Below, in pieces: positions 18,755 to 29,882 of a stretch of 64,000 nt of DNA. Every line of letters starts with the position of its first letter. The stretch's first letter is position 1. The notes under the pieces were generated by a model. That model did not search any database. It was not told the origin of the DNA and saw only the letters and a list, made by a program, of their open reading frames with translations. The stretch comes from Deltaproteobacteria bacterium (GTDB lineage: Bacteria; Myxococcota_C; UBA6777). The stretch lies in the NCBI GenBank assembly GCA_006226375.1, contig SBHC01000067.1, forward strand, positions 90,450-154,449, written 5' to 3'. Made by a program: the position numbers and the translations under genes.

Positions 18755-18966
18755 TCCTCCCCCAACAGCAACGTTGTCAGGAAGGGTCTTGTTAGACTTA
18801 GAACGGCAAACTTGAAACACAAACGTCGCATTCGGCCTCTTTCCAAGCCACAACGATTCGTGTATAGAATCTTGCAGATGCCTGCACTCCAGGCGCTCCC
18901 CTTTCCTATGTATTTCAATACCATTTCCATCGTGCCATTGATGCATTCATCTCAAGGAGCATGACC

Positions 18967-20325
18967 ATGTCTCGCCGTCTACCTGCAGGACCTTCACCCC
19001 AACGCTTTGCCGACACTTGGGTTAAGGATGTGTTGAAGCCTGCTGTCGAAAAAGCCGCTGGAAACGATGGTCACGTGAACCTCACGGAGTTGGACGCAGA
19101 CCTTGCTGCGGAAGCACTCCTCGCTTCGGACAACATGCGTGATTTGCTGGAGTCCTCAGGCAGTCCATCCATGACGAAGGAAGCCTTGTTGGAAGCCGGA
19201 CATCGATTTGCGCTGGAACATGCAACCCACGCCGCTGGGCCAGACAAGCGCATCTCAATGGCCGACGCGGAGAAGCTGCCAGAGAACCTCAAAGCTGACT
19301 TTAACTACCTGCGAACCGGCGAGTTGGAAGATGTTCTTGATGACCGAGGCTACGGCTTCAGCGATCGAATCATGGACGCTGTCTTGGACGCATACGAACT
19401 GGATGACGAGCAGGCGCTGCTCGACAAAGCTATTGAGTTGGGCGACTCCAACAAGTATCTGAACCGGGGTGAGTTAGAGGCAGGCGCACAGGCTTTGACA
19501 GCCAACCCTCCCACTCAACCTGAGCCACAGCCCGAACCGACAGAACCCTCCGGCCTGCGCTGGACTCCATCTGTGATAGCCAAAGTGATGGCCAAGCACG
19601 GCATCAACGATGAAGATGCGTTTCTTCGCGAGGCCGCCAAACACGACAACGGCAATCGTTACATCAGTCGCGCAGAGTTTGAAGCAGCCGCCAAAGTCCT
19701 CTCAGGAGTGGCTCAAGAAATGGGTATCGTGTCAGACCTCGACAAAACCATCATTCCCAAACACGACGCTCGCTCGGGAGTGGTACCACCGCCCTATCCT
19801 GGCGTCGCTGCGCTGATGCGCGAGTTGGAAGGCGACCAGGCCGGCGACATGTACTACGTCACGGCTCGTGGACCCAACCGAGTCACCGAGGTTCCAGAGT
19901 ACTTGGAAGAGCATGATATCCCGGCAGGTCCGATTGAGACAGGGACCTCCACTCTCCCCTGGCTCGCTGGGCCTGAAAAGGTTCGCGATATCTCCAAAGC
20001 GTTTGATAGCAATCCCGACCAAAGCTTTGTGATGTTTGGTGATTCCAGTCACCGCGATCCTGAAGCGTACAAGGAGATCGTGGCCAAGTATCCCGGCCGC
20101 GTAAAGGCCGCTTTCATCCACAACGTGAGCCGCAGTGTCACTCCTCAACGAGTGGAGGGATTGTACCTTATCGAGAACTATGCAGAGGCGGCTGCGATCC
20201 TGTTCCGAGAGGGTGTTCTTGATGAAGCGGGAGCACGACGTGTGATGGTCAACGCACAATTGGAAGGACTTGAAATTACCGACGTCCAGATCAACGAACT
20301 CATCGCAACCCACCAACCCGGCTAA
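18967..20325 (+). CDS. EF-hand repeats fused to App1-type (DUF2183) HAD phosphatase
   Basis: 452 residues from the ATG at 18967, which puts AAGGAG 7 bases upstream; the ATG at 18961 would be only 1 base from it. The N-terminal half carries several EF-hand-like loops (AGNDGHVNLTEL, GPDKRISMADAE, GDSNKYLNRGEL, HDNGNRYISRAEF), suggesting Ca2+ binding. The C-terminal half (about residues 250-415) has the HAD-like DxDxT nucleophile motif (VSDLDKTI), VTARGPNR, and FGDSSHRDPEAYKEI, as in App1-type phosphatidate phosphatases. No signal peptide is seen. A Ca2+-controlled phosphatase, perhaps on lipids, is an inference from the fusion. Confidence 0.75.
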   Translation: MSRRLPAGPSPQRFADTWVKDVLKPAVEKAAGNDGHVNLTELDADLAAEALLASDNMRDLLESSGSPSMTKEALLEAGHRFALEHATHAAGPDKRISMADAEKLPENLKADFNYLRTGELEDVLDDRGYGFSDRIMDAVLDAYELDDEQALLDKAIELGDSNKYLNRGELEAGAQALTANPPTQPEPQPEPTEPSGLRWTPSVIAKVMAKHGINDEDAFLREAAKHDNGNRYISRAEFEAAAKVLSGVAQEMGIVSDLDKTIIPKHDARSGVVPPPYPGVAALMRELEGDQAGDMYYVTARGPNRVTEVPEYLEEHDIPAGPIETGTSTLPWLAGPEKVRDISKAFDSNPDQSFVMFGDSSHRDPEAYKEIVAKYPGRVKAAFIHNVSRSVTPQRVEGLYLIENYAEAAAILFREGVLDEAGARRVMVNAQLEGLEITDVQINELIATHQPG

Positions 20326-20366
20326 CATCCTGCCTTTTGGAAACAGAATGGAGCCGAAGGTTGGAG

Positions 20367-21005
20367 TCACCCTTCCCACGGAAGAATACGAAGGTCAGCA
20401 AAGGTGAGCGTGTAGTGTTCTTGGACCTGTGTGTCCACAAACCGTAGCAACACTTCACAGGTGATAGCTGAGCACAACCCCACAAGGTTGCGAGCGAGAG
20501 GATAGTCGCAGATATCATCGTGAGCGTCGGAAGGAACCTTGTAATGAGGGTCCCAGATGACTTCAGCATAGTCCGATGCCATACCTGCGTGGAGGCAGGG
20601 GATGTTAAGAGTGTCACAACAAGCTTGCACGAGGGCACGCGAGACGCTGTTGTCGAACACATCCACAACCACATCAGCGCCCTTGAGCAGTTTGCGCGCG
20701 TTGGACTCCTTCAACTCGGTAGCCTGGGCGTTTACAGCGACTCCAACGGCTCGATACAAACTCCCCGCCAGAATCTTCGCCTTTAAGCTACCGACATCCG
20801 AGCGATAATAAGGTTGGGTGGAGAGATTTCTCTCTTCCACCCGGTCGCGATCAATCACGGTAAGTTTCTGTGCACCGCAGCGCGCCAAGCTCTCCAAGAG
20901 ATTGGCCCCCAACGCGCCAGCGCCGCAAACCACAATCGAGGTTTGAGCCAACCGCTCCAACGTATGGGGGCTACGATACAACTCTTCATGATGCAAAAAT
21001 GTCAT
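20367..21005 (-). CDS. E1-like (ThiF/MoeB/UBA family) activating enzyme
   Basis: 212 residues, last gene of the minus-strand Ro/Ubl operon. The Rossmann ATP site GAGALG is at residues 28-33. Acidic and basic E1 residues follow in order: VIDRDRVEERNLSTQ (D52, R59, N60, Q64), then DVGSLKA (K75) and VVVDVFDN near 115, all diagnostic of adenylation of a ubiquitin-like C-terminus. Cys residues in ICDYPLARNLVGLC are candidates for thioester or persulfide formation. It is shorter than MoeB and lacks a rhodanese or Zn-binding extension. The likely substrate is the 66-residue Gly-ending protein encoded at 26326-26526. It ends 41 bp from the convergent phosphatase gene. Confidence 0.85.
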   Translation of the reverse strand: MTFLHHEELYRSPHTLERLAQTSIVVCGAGALGANLLESLARCGAQKLTVIDRDRVEERNLSTQPYYRSDVGSLKAKILAGSLYRAVGVAVNAQATELKESNARKLLKGADVVVDVFDNSVSRALVQACCDTLNIPCLHAGMASDYAEVIWDPHYKVPSDAHDDICDYPLARNLVGLCSAITCEVLLRFVDTQVQEHYTLTFADLRILPWEG

Positions 21006-21036
21006 GGCAAACCTTCACCTCCATCGTTTTTATTAC

Positions 21037-21966
21037 TTAGTACCAAGCGTAGTCGTCAGCTTTATCGACCACCCCAACCAGAGCCTGCAAATCAAAGGAG
21101 TCATCCATTCCGCTCAGACAGATTCCGGCAGAGATCACCGTGAAGTCATCCTTTGCAATGGCAGAATGATGGCGGCCACCTTTGGGCGAGCTCCACTCCA
21201 CCCACCAGAACTCGCCTCGGTCCTGGTAGTTGTGAAGAGTACCGCCGGCCTGGAGCAAAGCATCTTCCAACGTACGATGGATGTTTCGTCGGCGTTGCTC
21301 CTCTGAGAGCTGCTGACGATCCTTTCCATGAAGCAAATGCTCCAGCATGGGAAGTTCCAGAAGCAACTCCAGCAAAGGAGCCTTTGCCAAGGCAAACGCT
21401 TCCTTGCTTTCAGGAGTAAGGCCCTTCTCCACTGAAGACGAAAGCTGGCCTTGCTCCAAGGACTCCCTCAACTGCATACATTGGATAGGGTCGGCCCGAC
21501 GGTCTTCTTCTTCAAACCACCAGGACGCTCCATCCCAGCGCGCGACAACTCGCTCCAACACCGAAGCATTCTTCACGAGACGAAGCACGACAGGACCTTC
21601 GCTCCCTGTTCGCTGCCGAACATCCGAACGATTCGCGGGATACGCAAGCCAAGTCTGACCGCGCAAAGGCTTCACCAGCCAAAACGGTGCTTGAGGAAGT
21701 GACTTCAAATACTCCGACACTTGCGGAGCAGACGCCTCCTCCACGAGACGAGCGTCCTTGTAATTTTGCGGCTGAAAAATGCCCCAACCTTCGAAGTTTC
21801 GAGGTTTGGGACGCAAGGTATGAACCAACCCAGAGACTCGCAAACGAATACAAGAACCCTTCAAGCAAGGCGCAAGAAAGGGTTCTTGGAGGCGAGCTTC
21901 CTCTTCCAAAGCGACTTGTTCCAACAGTGAAGTGATAGCTTGTTTTTTGGATTTTCGGTGAGCCAT
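21037..21966 (-). CDS. conserved protein of unknown function in the Ro/Ubl operon
   Basis: 309 residues, GGGAGG upstream of the ATG. It starts 12 bp after the second Ro-like gene and ends 31 bp before the E1 gene, so it is an integral operon member. Two conserved-looking blocks stand out: an N-terminal part with RNFEGWGIFQPQNYKDARLVEEA, which I shorten to FEGWGIFQP, and a C-terminal block with GGTLHNYQDRGEFWWVEW, HHSAIAKDDFTVISAGICLSG and FDLQALVGVVD. The invariant-looking Cys in AGICLSG and the position next to the E1 raise the possibility of a transfer (E2-like) or substrate-binding role, but I see no E2 fold signature. Function unassigned. Confidence 0.7.
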   Translation of the reverse strand: MAHRKSKKQAITSLLEQVALEEEARLQEPFLAPCLKGSCIRLRVSGLVHTLRPKPRNFEGWGIFQPQNYKDARLVEEASAPQVSEYLKSLPQAPFWLVKPLRGQTWLAYPANRSDVRQRTGSEGPVVLRLVKNASVLERVVARWDGASWWFEEEDRRADPIQCMQLRESLEQGQLSSSVEKGLTPESKEAFALAKAPLLELLLELPMLEHLLHGKDRQQLSEEQRRRNIHRTLEDALLQAGGTLHNYQDRGEFWWVEWSSPKGGRHHSAIAKDDFTVISAGICLSGMDDSFDLQALVGVVDKADDYAWY

Positions 21967-21978
21967 GCAAGCCCTCCC

Positions 21979-23635
<1,657 letters not shown>

Positions 23636-23637
23636 AT

Positions 23638-24462
23638 TCAAAGCGACGCAGCAAAGAAACCACGGGCTCCCAAACGGGCGACCGAAGTAGCAACCTTCAC
23701 CCGAGAGCAATCCAACGACTCAGAGAGTGCCTCCAATTGAAGCTTTCCCAGGTCTTTGGTTGCTTCGAGCACTTGGCGGTCAAAGTGCATGTGAGCAAAC
23801 TCTTGCTCCAGGATCGACTGCATTTGTTCCATCGCACCTTGGGGGTTTTCAGCCGCAAAGTGTTCTCCACCAGTTCCCCAGGCCAACGCCTGGAAAGCAA
23901 GCCCAGTTTGCGGGTTCCGTCCCAACGACAACGAAAACAATCGGATCCGTTTCCGCTCGCAGTGAAGAACCGCAGAGTCAACGCTGAGGCCGCTGGGACA
24001 CCTCATAGGCCAGCAATCCCGTCCGTTGGGAAAATGCTGTCCTGTACGAGCACGCAGCCACAGGGGGAAAGCATGGGGTGGAGCGTCTCCGATGAGAAAG
24101 GCAAAGCGCATGCTATGTTCCCGCCACTCCACGGAGCGACAGGCCTCATACAGTCCTTGGAAGACAGCCTCAGGCCCGTCACCACCGCCTCCTCTCGCCC
24201 GAAGGCCTTCCAGGGTTACCTGAAGAGCCTCAAGGTCCGAACTTAGCGGATGAATCCGGGTCAAGAAGGTCGTCTCAATCGGAGGATGGTCACGGTATTC
24301 GACCAGTCCAACTTGAACATCCAACTTGGACATGGACCGCAATGTCTTCACCATGGAGACCAGCTCTTTTCGAGCCGTCTTGATGAAAGGCCCCATGCTA
24401 CCGGTAGTATCCACCACCAAACAAACATCGACCTGGTTGCAATGATTTGAAGCCAAACGCAT
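23638..24462 (-). CDS. stand-alone VWA-domain protein
   Basis: 274 residues; AGAGGAGG 6 bases before the ATG. The VWA domain covers about residues 10-230, with complete MIDAS-type motifs: DVCLVVDTTGSMGPF, a central GGGGDGPEAVFQGL and FAFLIGDAPPHAF. The helical C-terminal tail of about 70 residues carries QSILEQEFAHMHFD. There is no signal peptide or membrane helix, so it is cytoplasmic. It lies between the two Ro-like genes, 57 bp after the first, and its stop codon is 2 nt before the start of the Y-RNA-like stem. VWA domains mediate metal-dependent protein contacts; here it may bridge the two Ro-like proteins or recruit the ubiquitin-like factor, which is an inference. Confidence 0.85.
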   Translation of the reverse strand: MRLASNHCNQVDVCLVVDTTGSMGPFIKTARKELVSMVKTLRSMSKLDVQVGLVEYRDHPPIETTFLTRIHPLSSDLEALQVTLEGLRARGGGGDGPEAVFQGLYEACRSVEWREHSMRFAFLIGDAPPHAFPLWLRARTGQHFPNGRDCWPMRCPSGLSVDSAVLHCERKRIRLFSLSLGRNPQTGLAFQALAWGTGGEHFAAENPQGAMEQMQSILEQEFAHMHFDRQVLEATKDLGKLQLEALSESLDCSRVKVATSVARLGARGFFAASL

Positions 24463-24519
24463 TGTTGACCTCCTCTTTGTTTCCTTGAAGTGTTTAAAGC
24501 TTCAAGCGTTCAGGACGAC

Positions 24520-25986
<1,467 letters not shown>

Positions 25987-26129
25987 TCAGGCGGGCAGAG
26001 TTCCACGACTCCTGCGACGATGTCATCAGAAATGTGGAAGAGTTGAGGTACTTGTGCGAACAACCGACGACATAAGCCGGATGTCACACATACCTTTCAG
26101 GCAGGACTGACCGGAAAGGAAGAAGATAG

Positions 26130-26297
26130 GTTGCTCAGTTCAAAGCAACTCCCGTGCAAGTTTGCAAAGCAGAGAAGGGTAAAAACCTTCGGTAGGAATC
26201 GAACCTACTGATCTTGAGTATGAATCAAGGGCTCAACCAATGAGCAGTATGTATGCTTCAACAGTGAGGGCACGGAAACTGCTTTGAACCGAGCAAC
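26130..26297 (-). ncRNA. Y-RNA-like ncRNA B with CAU anticodon-like arm
   Basis: The 5' and 3' arms (26297-26270 and 26157-26130) pair without interruption over 28 positions, four of them G-U. Between them on the minus strand lie, in normal tRNA order, a D-arm GCTC-ATTGGTT-GAGC (26245-26231), one nucleotide, an anticodon arm CTTGA-TTCATAC-TCAAG (26229-26213) with CAT in the anticodon position, a 4-nt variable loop, a T-arm GTAGG-TTCGATT-CCTAC (26208-26192) and a short GAAGG/CCTTC hairpin in place of the acceptor. No 5' acceptor strand precedes the D-arm, so it is not a functional tRNA. It shares AAGCATACATAC and AAACTTG with ncRNA A. Confidence 0.8.
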
Positions 26298-26325
26298 ACA
26301 TGCGGATCAAAGCTGAGGCGATAAC

Positions 26326-26526
26326 TTAGCCGTATACAGCTTCGGGGCGGATCACGAGGTTCCCGTTTTTGGGACGATCCACCACATACATTTCAAAGCG
26401 AGCCACCCCAACTTCAAAGTGTTGGGCCAAACGTTCCAGCACTTTTTCGTCGGAATCGTCGGGCTGAATGTTGAGGTCTCGCATGCCAAAATCAAAGGAC
26501 TTTCCTTCAAATCGAACATGAACCAT
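26326..26526 (-). CDS. small ubiquitin-like protein with C-terminal Gly
   Basis: 66 residues, GGAGG upstream of the ATG. It begins with two short strands (VHVRFEGKSFDF, then RDLNI), then a helix (DEKVLERLAQHFE) and two strands (FEMYVVDR, NLVIRPEAVYG), a plausible beta-grasp. The final residue is Gly, as needed for activation by an E1 enzyme, and an E1-like gene closes the same operon. It is shorter than MoaD or ThiS and lacks a diglycine; a single terminal Gly occurs in some prokaryotic ubiquitin-like proteins. It is the first gene of the minus-strand run, 29 bp upstream of Y-RNA-like B. Conjugation and sulfur carriage are both possible. Confidence 0.65.
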   Translation of the reverse strand: MVHVRFEGKSFDFGMRDLNIQPDDSDEKVLERLAQHFEVGVARFEMYVVDRPKNGNLVIRPEAVYG

Positions 26527-26687
26527 ATCGGAGCCTCCTTTGCATCAAATGTTTGTTTTCCAAACGAAGGACAGAAGCAGCAAACATAAATGGGATAGTG
26601 TTCCTTCGTCGTCATCTTTGTGTCGTTGAGTTCGAGGTATGCAAACGGAGCAGCCCAGGACTTGGTTCGAAAAAAAGTTAAGAGTTT

Positions 26688-27548
26688 TTATTCAGCCAGG
26701 CCAGTTTGTTGCAGACTAAGCTCCCAAAGCCGCTGAGCCGCTTCTTTATCCTTCGCGTAAGCAGGTAGCTTTTCGACCTTGCAGTTGGCCCAGTAGTCAC
26801 CGCTGTGTTTCCCTGCCTCCTCGGAGCTGCACAAAAACACCGATGTTTTGGCTCCATTGTCCGATGACTTGAGAAACAGCATCAAAACTTTGGCCAGAAG
26901 CTTAAGCACAAACGCCTGGTTGTTTTGCCCAAGCCCTGTGCGAACACCACCAGGGTGGAGAGCATTCACAGTAACACCTGTCCCCTCCAACTGACGGGCC
27001 AGTTCCTGCGTAAACAGAATGTTGGCGAGCTTGGATTGACCGTACACAGGAAACCCTTTGTAGGGAGTTCGTTCAAATTGAATGTCGTCCCACTGGATTC
27101 CTTTGGAGGCAAACTTGTAAGCACCCGAAGAGACATTCACAATGCGGGCGTAGTCACTCTCTTTGATACGGTCGAGTAGCAAATGGGTGAGGAGGAAATA
27201 GGCCAGATGGTTCACAGCCCACGTCTCCTCCAAGCCATCTTCCGTCACTTTCCTCTCCAAGTTGATGATGCCCGCGTTGTTGAGAAGAATATCAAGAGGC
27301 TTTCCTGTGTCCAGGTAATCTTGCGCGGCACGACGGATGTCCGCTTGGGACGCAAGGTTACACTGCAAAAAGCTAACCCGTTCATGTCCGCAGGACTCTT
27401 TTACCTCTGCCACGGTCGCTGCCCCCTTTTCAGGATTGCGGCCCAAGATAACGACCTCTGCACCCATCTTGGCCAGCTGTATCGCCGACGCTTTCCCTAT
27501 CCCGTTGGTTCCGCCTGTAACCAAGCAGATCTTTCCTTTTAACTGCAT
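26688..27548 (-). CDS. short-chain dehydrogenase/reductase (retinol dehydrogenase-like)
   Basis: 286 residues, GGGAGG upstream. A complete SDR: cofactor motif TGGTNGIG (residues 11-18), RNPEKG after the second strand (Arg suggests NADP(H)), NNAG near 91, catalytic Ser in VNVSSGAYK and YGQSKLAN (Tyr-Lys). The HPGGVRTGLGQNNQ loop and length fit the WWOX/retinol dehydrogenase-like subgroup that reduces or oxidises hydrophobic alcohols and aldehydes. There is no membrane segment apart from a hydrophobic helix near residue 225. It is probably a separate transcription unit, 160 bp upstream of the ubiquitin-like gene. Confidence 0.9.
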   Translation of the reverse strand: MQLKGKICLVTGGTNGIGKASAIQLAKMGAEVVILGRNPEKGAATVAEVKESCGHERVSFLQCNLASQADIRRAAQDYLDTGKPLDILLNNAGIINLERKVTEDGLEETWAVNHLAYFLLTHLLLDRIKESDYARIVNVSSGAYKFASKGIQWDDIQFERTPYKGFPVYGQSKLANILFTQELARQLEGTGVTVNALHPGGVRTGLGQNNQAFVLKLLAKVLMLFLKSSDNGAKTSVFLCSSEEAGKHSGDYWANCKVEKLPAYAKDKEAAQRLWELSLQQTGLAE

Positions 27549-27695
27549 ACGACTTATCCTCCCTGTGTTCTATGAAACCCTATCTCAAGAGCTTAGAAAC
27601 AAACATTGAAAGCCAATCAGACTCAATGTTCGGACGTTACCCAACGACCTATCCTAGAAAAAGACACATACCATCGTTTGAAAAGGAGTGCCACG

Positions 27696-28241
27696 ATGAC
27701 GACTGCAAAGAAGCTTCTCTTTTTCATCCTAACCCTGGCATTGTTGGTAGCAATGTCTCGCCCGTTGGCTTACAAGAAGGCGACAGGGAAGCTTGCGGAA
27801 GCTCCCAAAGGAGTGCAAGTCACACAGCCAACGATCGCGTACTTTGCGGAGAACACCAACAACCAGGGATGCTTTGCCTCACAAAAGCTGGACACTCTTG
27901 TCATCATGCACCTCATCAACAAAACCAACAAGAATCTCTCCGTTGAACCATCCAAAGCTCAACTGATTCACAAAAAAAAGACCTACTCTCTCCCAACAGT
28001 AACCTATCGAAAAAGCCCGAAAGCGCCGAGCCAAACGATTCGCAAAGCAGCCATCCTGAAGCCTGGTGAGTCAGGAATCTTCACATTCCGCATCCAAAGC
28101 TATCTGCCCAAAAAGCACCTTAAGACAACAGAGAACCTCAGCGTTAAGGTATCGACCTCACAAGGATGGATTCACTGTAGCTTTACAGGCATGAAGGCGC
28201 TCTCCACCCAACGTGGGTTTCGTATGGTACGGTTTGAATAA
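27696..28241 (+). CDS. exported hypothetical protein
   Basis: 181 residues from the ATG at 27696, which has AAAGGAGTG 5 bases upstream. An N-terminal hydrophobic signal segment (KKLLFFILTLALLVAMS) is followed by a single beta-rich domain of about 150 residues with two Cys (GCFASQKL and WIHCSF) that could form a disulfide, and lines such as LDTLVIMHLINKTNK and LKPGESGIFTFRI that recall a DUF-type immunoglobulin-like fold. No enzyme motif. It is divergent from the SDR gene and convergent with the zinc-ribbon gene. Function unknown. Confidence 0.65.
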   Translation: MTTAKKLLFFILTLALLVAMSRPLAYKKATGKLAEAPKGVQVTQPTIAYFAENTNNQGCFASQKLDTLVIMHLINKTNKNLSVEPSKAQLIHKKKTYSLPTVTYRKSPKAPSQTIRKAAILKPGESGIFTFRIQSYLPKKHLKTTENLSVKVSTSQGWIHCSFTGMKALSTQRGFRMVRFE

Positions 28242-28261
28242 CAACTTGCATGCGTTCGATG

Positions 28262-28744
28262 CTAGAACAAAAAATTTAAGGCGATCTCTGCGACCGTTCC
28301 GATAACCTCAGCCTGGAAGCCAGAAATCCGAAGTCTGGGGGAAGTGAAACCTTTGGCCAACTCCAGATCGGTTCGACTGGGACGATCGGAATAAAGTAAC
28401 GAAGAATCAGCATGGTATTGCAGAGTCGCAATCGTCTCACTGGGCATCCACATCATGTAGCACCCCTGACAAACATCCAGTTGAAGAGCCGGAGCTTCTT
28501 GTTGAAGAGAACGCATAGGTTGCTTGCAGATTCCACAACAAGAGCTATGTGTCTGGCTTGCAAGCAAACCCCTCCAAAAGGTGCGAAACTGTTCTGCCGG
28601 AATGGACTGACGGATCACGCTCACCCCAATCATCCGGCCTGAGCATGTTGGACACTTCCAAGAAATGGCTGTTTGTCCCTGACGCTGTCGCGCAGTACGA
28701 CGAACCAAAGACTCATGACACATAGGGCATTGCTTTTCGATCAC
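28262..28744 (-). CDS. zinc-ribbon protein (Zf-TFIIB-like)
   Basis: 160 residues. Two pairs of CxxC knuckles are seen at each end of the first 105 residues: CPMC (6-9) with CPTC (32-35), and CGIC (70-73) with CQGC (92-95) followed by YMMWMP. This is the arrangement of bacterial Zf-TFIIB/zinc-ribbon proteins, in which the second Cys pair is usually followed by a Trp-containing turn. The C-terminus ends hydrophobic (VIGTVAEIALNFLF). DNA, RNA or protein binding cannot be told apart from sequence. Its ribosome-binding site is weak. Confidence 0.7.
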   Translation of the reverse strand: MIEKQCPMCHESLVRRTARQRQGQTAISWKCPTCSGRMIGVSVIRQSIPAEQFRTFWRGLLASQTHSSCCGICKQPMRSLQQEAPALQLDVCQGCYMMWMPSETIATLQYHADSSLLYSDRPSRTDLELAKGFTSPRLRISGFQAEVIGTVAEIALNFLF

Positions 28745-28982
28745 AACGTCTTCCTGTTTTTTTGATGAAGGTTAAACAGGAGATGGTGATGAAGGACTTT
28801 CATGTCAAGACAAGGGAAAAGTACCCACATTCGTGGGCACTCTATCACTGAGCACAACACATGCACAAATGTTCAGAAAAGAGTAGCCAAGGGTTGTCCC
28901 TTCTGGTAGTGTTGGGTCGCTTCAAGACAACTCATCGATACGCGTAACCAACCCAACCCTTTGGCTCAAGGAGACATGAACA

Positions 28983-29765
28983 ATGCCGACAGTGACATCA
29001 CATTCTCACGGCAACCCCAACTGGGTCGACCTCTCAGCCCACAACGGAGAAGAAGCTGCAAAGTGGTACGGCCAATTGTTTGGCTGGACCTGCGAAAAGC
29101 AAGAGACAGGAGACCCTTCTCGCCCTTACTGGATGTTTACCCTCAACGGTGAAACCGTCGCTGGCATGGGGCAAACCTCGGAAGAGATGAAAGCTGCGGG
29201 CGTTCCGCCCATGTGGAACTCCTACTTTGCGGTGGATGATGTGGACGCGATCGTTGAAAAAGCCCAAACACTGGGTGGAAGAGTGCTCGTACCACCCATG
29301 GACGTGATGGAGGCTGGCCGCATGGCTTGGGTCACCGACGCGGAAGGTGCAGCGATCGGACTGTGGCAAGCCAACCAACACATAGGCTCGACAATCACCG
29401 AAGATCCCAACACTTGGTGCTGGAATGAGTTGGACACACACGACCCAGACAAAGCCAAAGCTTTCTACGAAGGCCTCTTCGGATGGACCTTCAAGACCAG
29501 CGAAAGTAGCCCCACCTTGATGATTTACAACCAGGACAAAGAGATCGCTCACACGCTAACCATCCAACCTTCCTGGGGCGACAACATTCCGGCGCATTGG
29601 TCTGTTTACTTTACCGTGGCTGACATTGACGAAGGCTGCAAAGCTGTCGAAGCATCAGGCGGCACGATAATGGTCCCCACGACCCAAATCCCTGTGGGCT
29701 ACTTTGCTATGGTGATGGACCCTCAAGGTGCTCTATTCTATTTGTTCGAGTTTGCTGCCCAATAA
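28983..29765 (+). CDS. two-domain VOC (glyoxalase/bleomycin resistance-like) protein
   Basis: 260 residues from the ATG at 28983 (AAGGAGACATGAAC upstream). Two tandem VOC modules are visible: residues 10-125 (WVDLSAHNGEEAAKWYGQLFGW ... WVTDAEGAAIGLWQ) and 140-258 (WNELDTHDPDKAKAFYEGLFGW ... MVMDPQGALFYLFE). Metal-ligand positions are only partly conserved (Glu and Asp at the expected strands). Homologues are usually annotated as hydroxylases or glyoxalase-like proteins, most with no proven substrate. It is a single gene with its own promoter region. Confidence 0.85.
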   Translation: MPTVTSHSHGNPNWVDLSAHNGEEAAKWYGQLFGWTCEKQETGDPSRPYWMFTLNGETVAGMGQTSEEMKAAGVPPMWNSYFAVDDVDAIVEKAQTLGGRVLVPPMDVMEAGRMAWVTDAEGAAIGLWQANQHIGSTITEDPNTWCWNELDTHDPDKAKAFYEGLFGWTFKTSESSPTLMIYNQDKEIAHTLTIQPSWGDNIPAHWSVYFTVADIDEGCKAVEASGGTIMVPTTQIPVGYFAMVMDPQGALFYLFEFAAQ

Positions 29766-29882
29766 GAAAGTTTCGTAACATCGTATACCATGGCTTGGTA
29801 TTTGTGTGTCGAAGACGTAACGAAAAGACAGAAGAATCGACACAACAGATACTGAAGTTGTTTTTCAACCAAAGGAGATACG

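Noticed and set aside
26190..26260. A tRNA-Met gene on the minus strand
   Set aside because: D-, anticodon (CAT) and T-arms are good, but there is no 5' acceptor strand complementary to the bases after the T-arm and no CCA-compatible end; the whole sits inside a 28-bp stem, so a Y-RNA tRNA mimic fits better.
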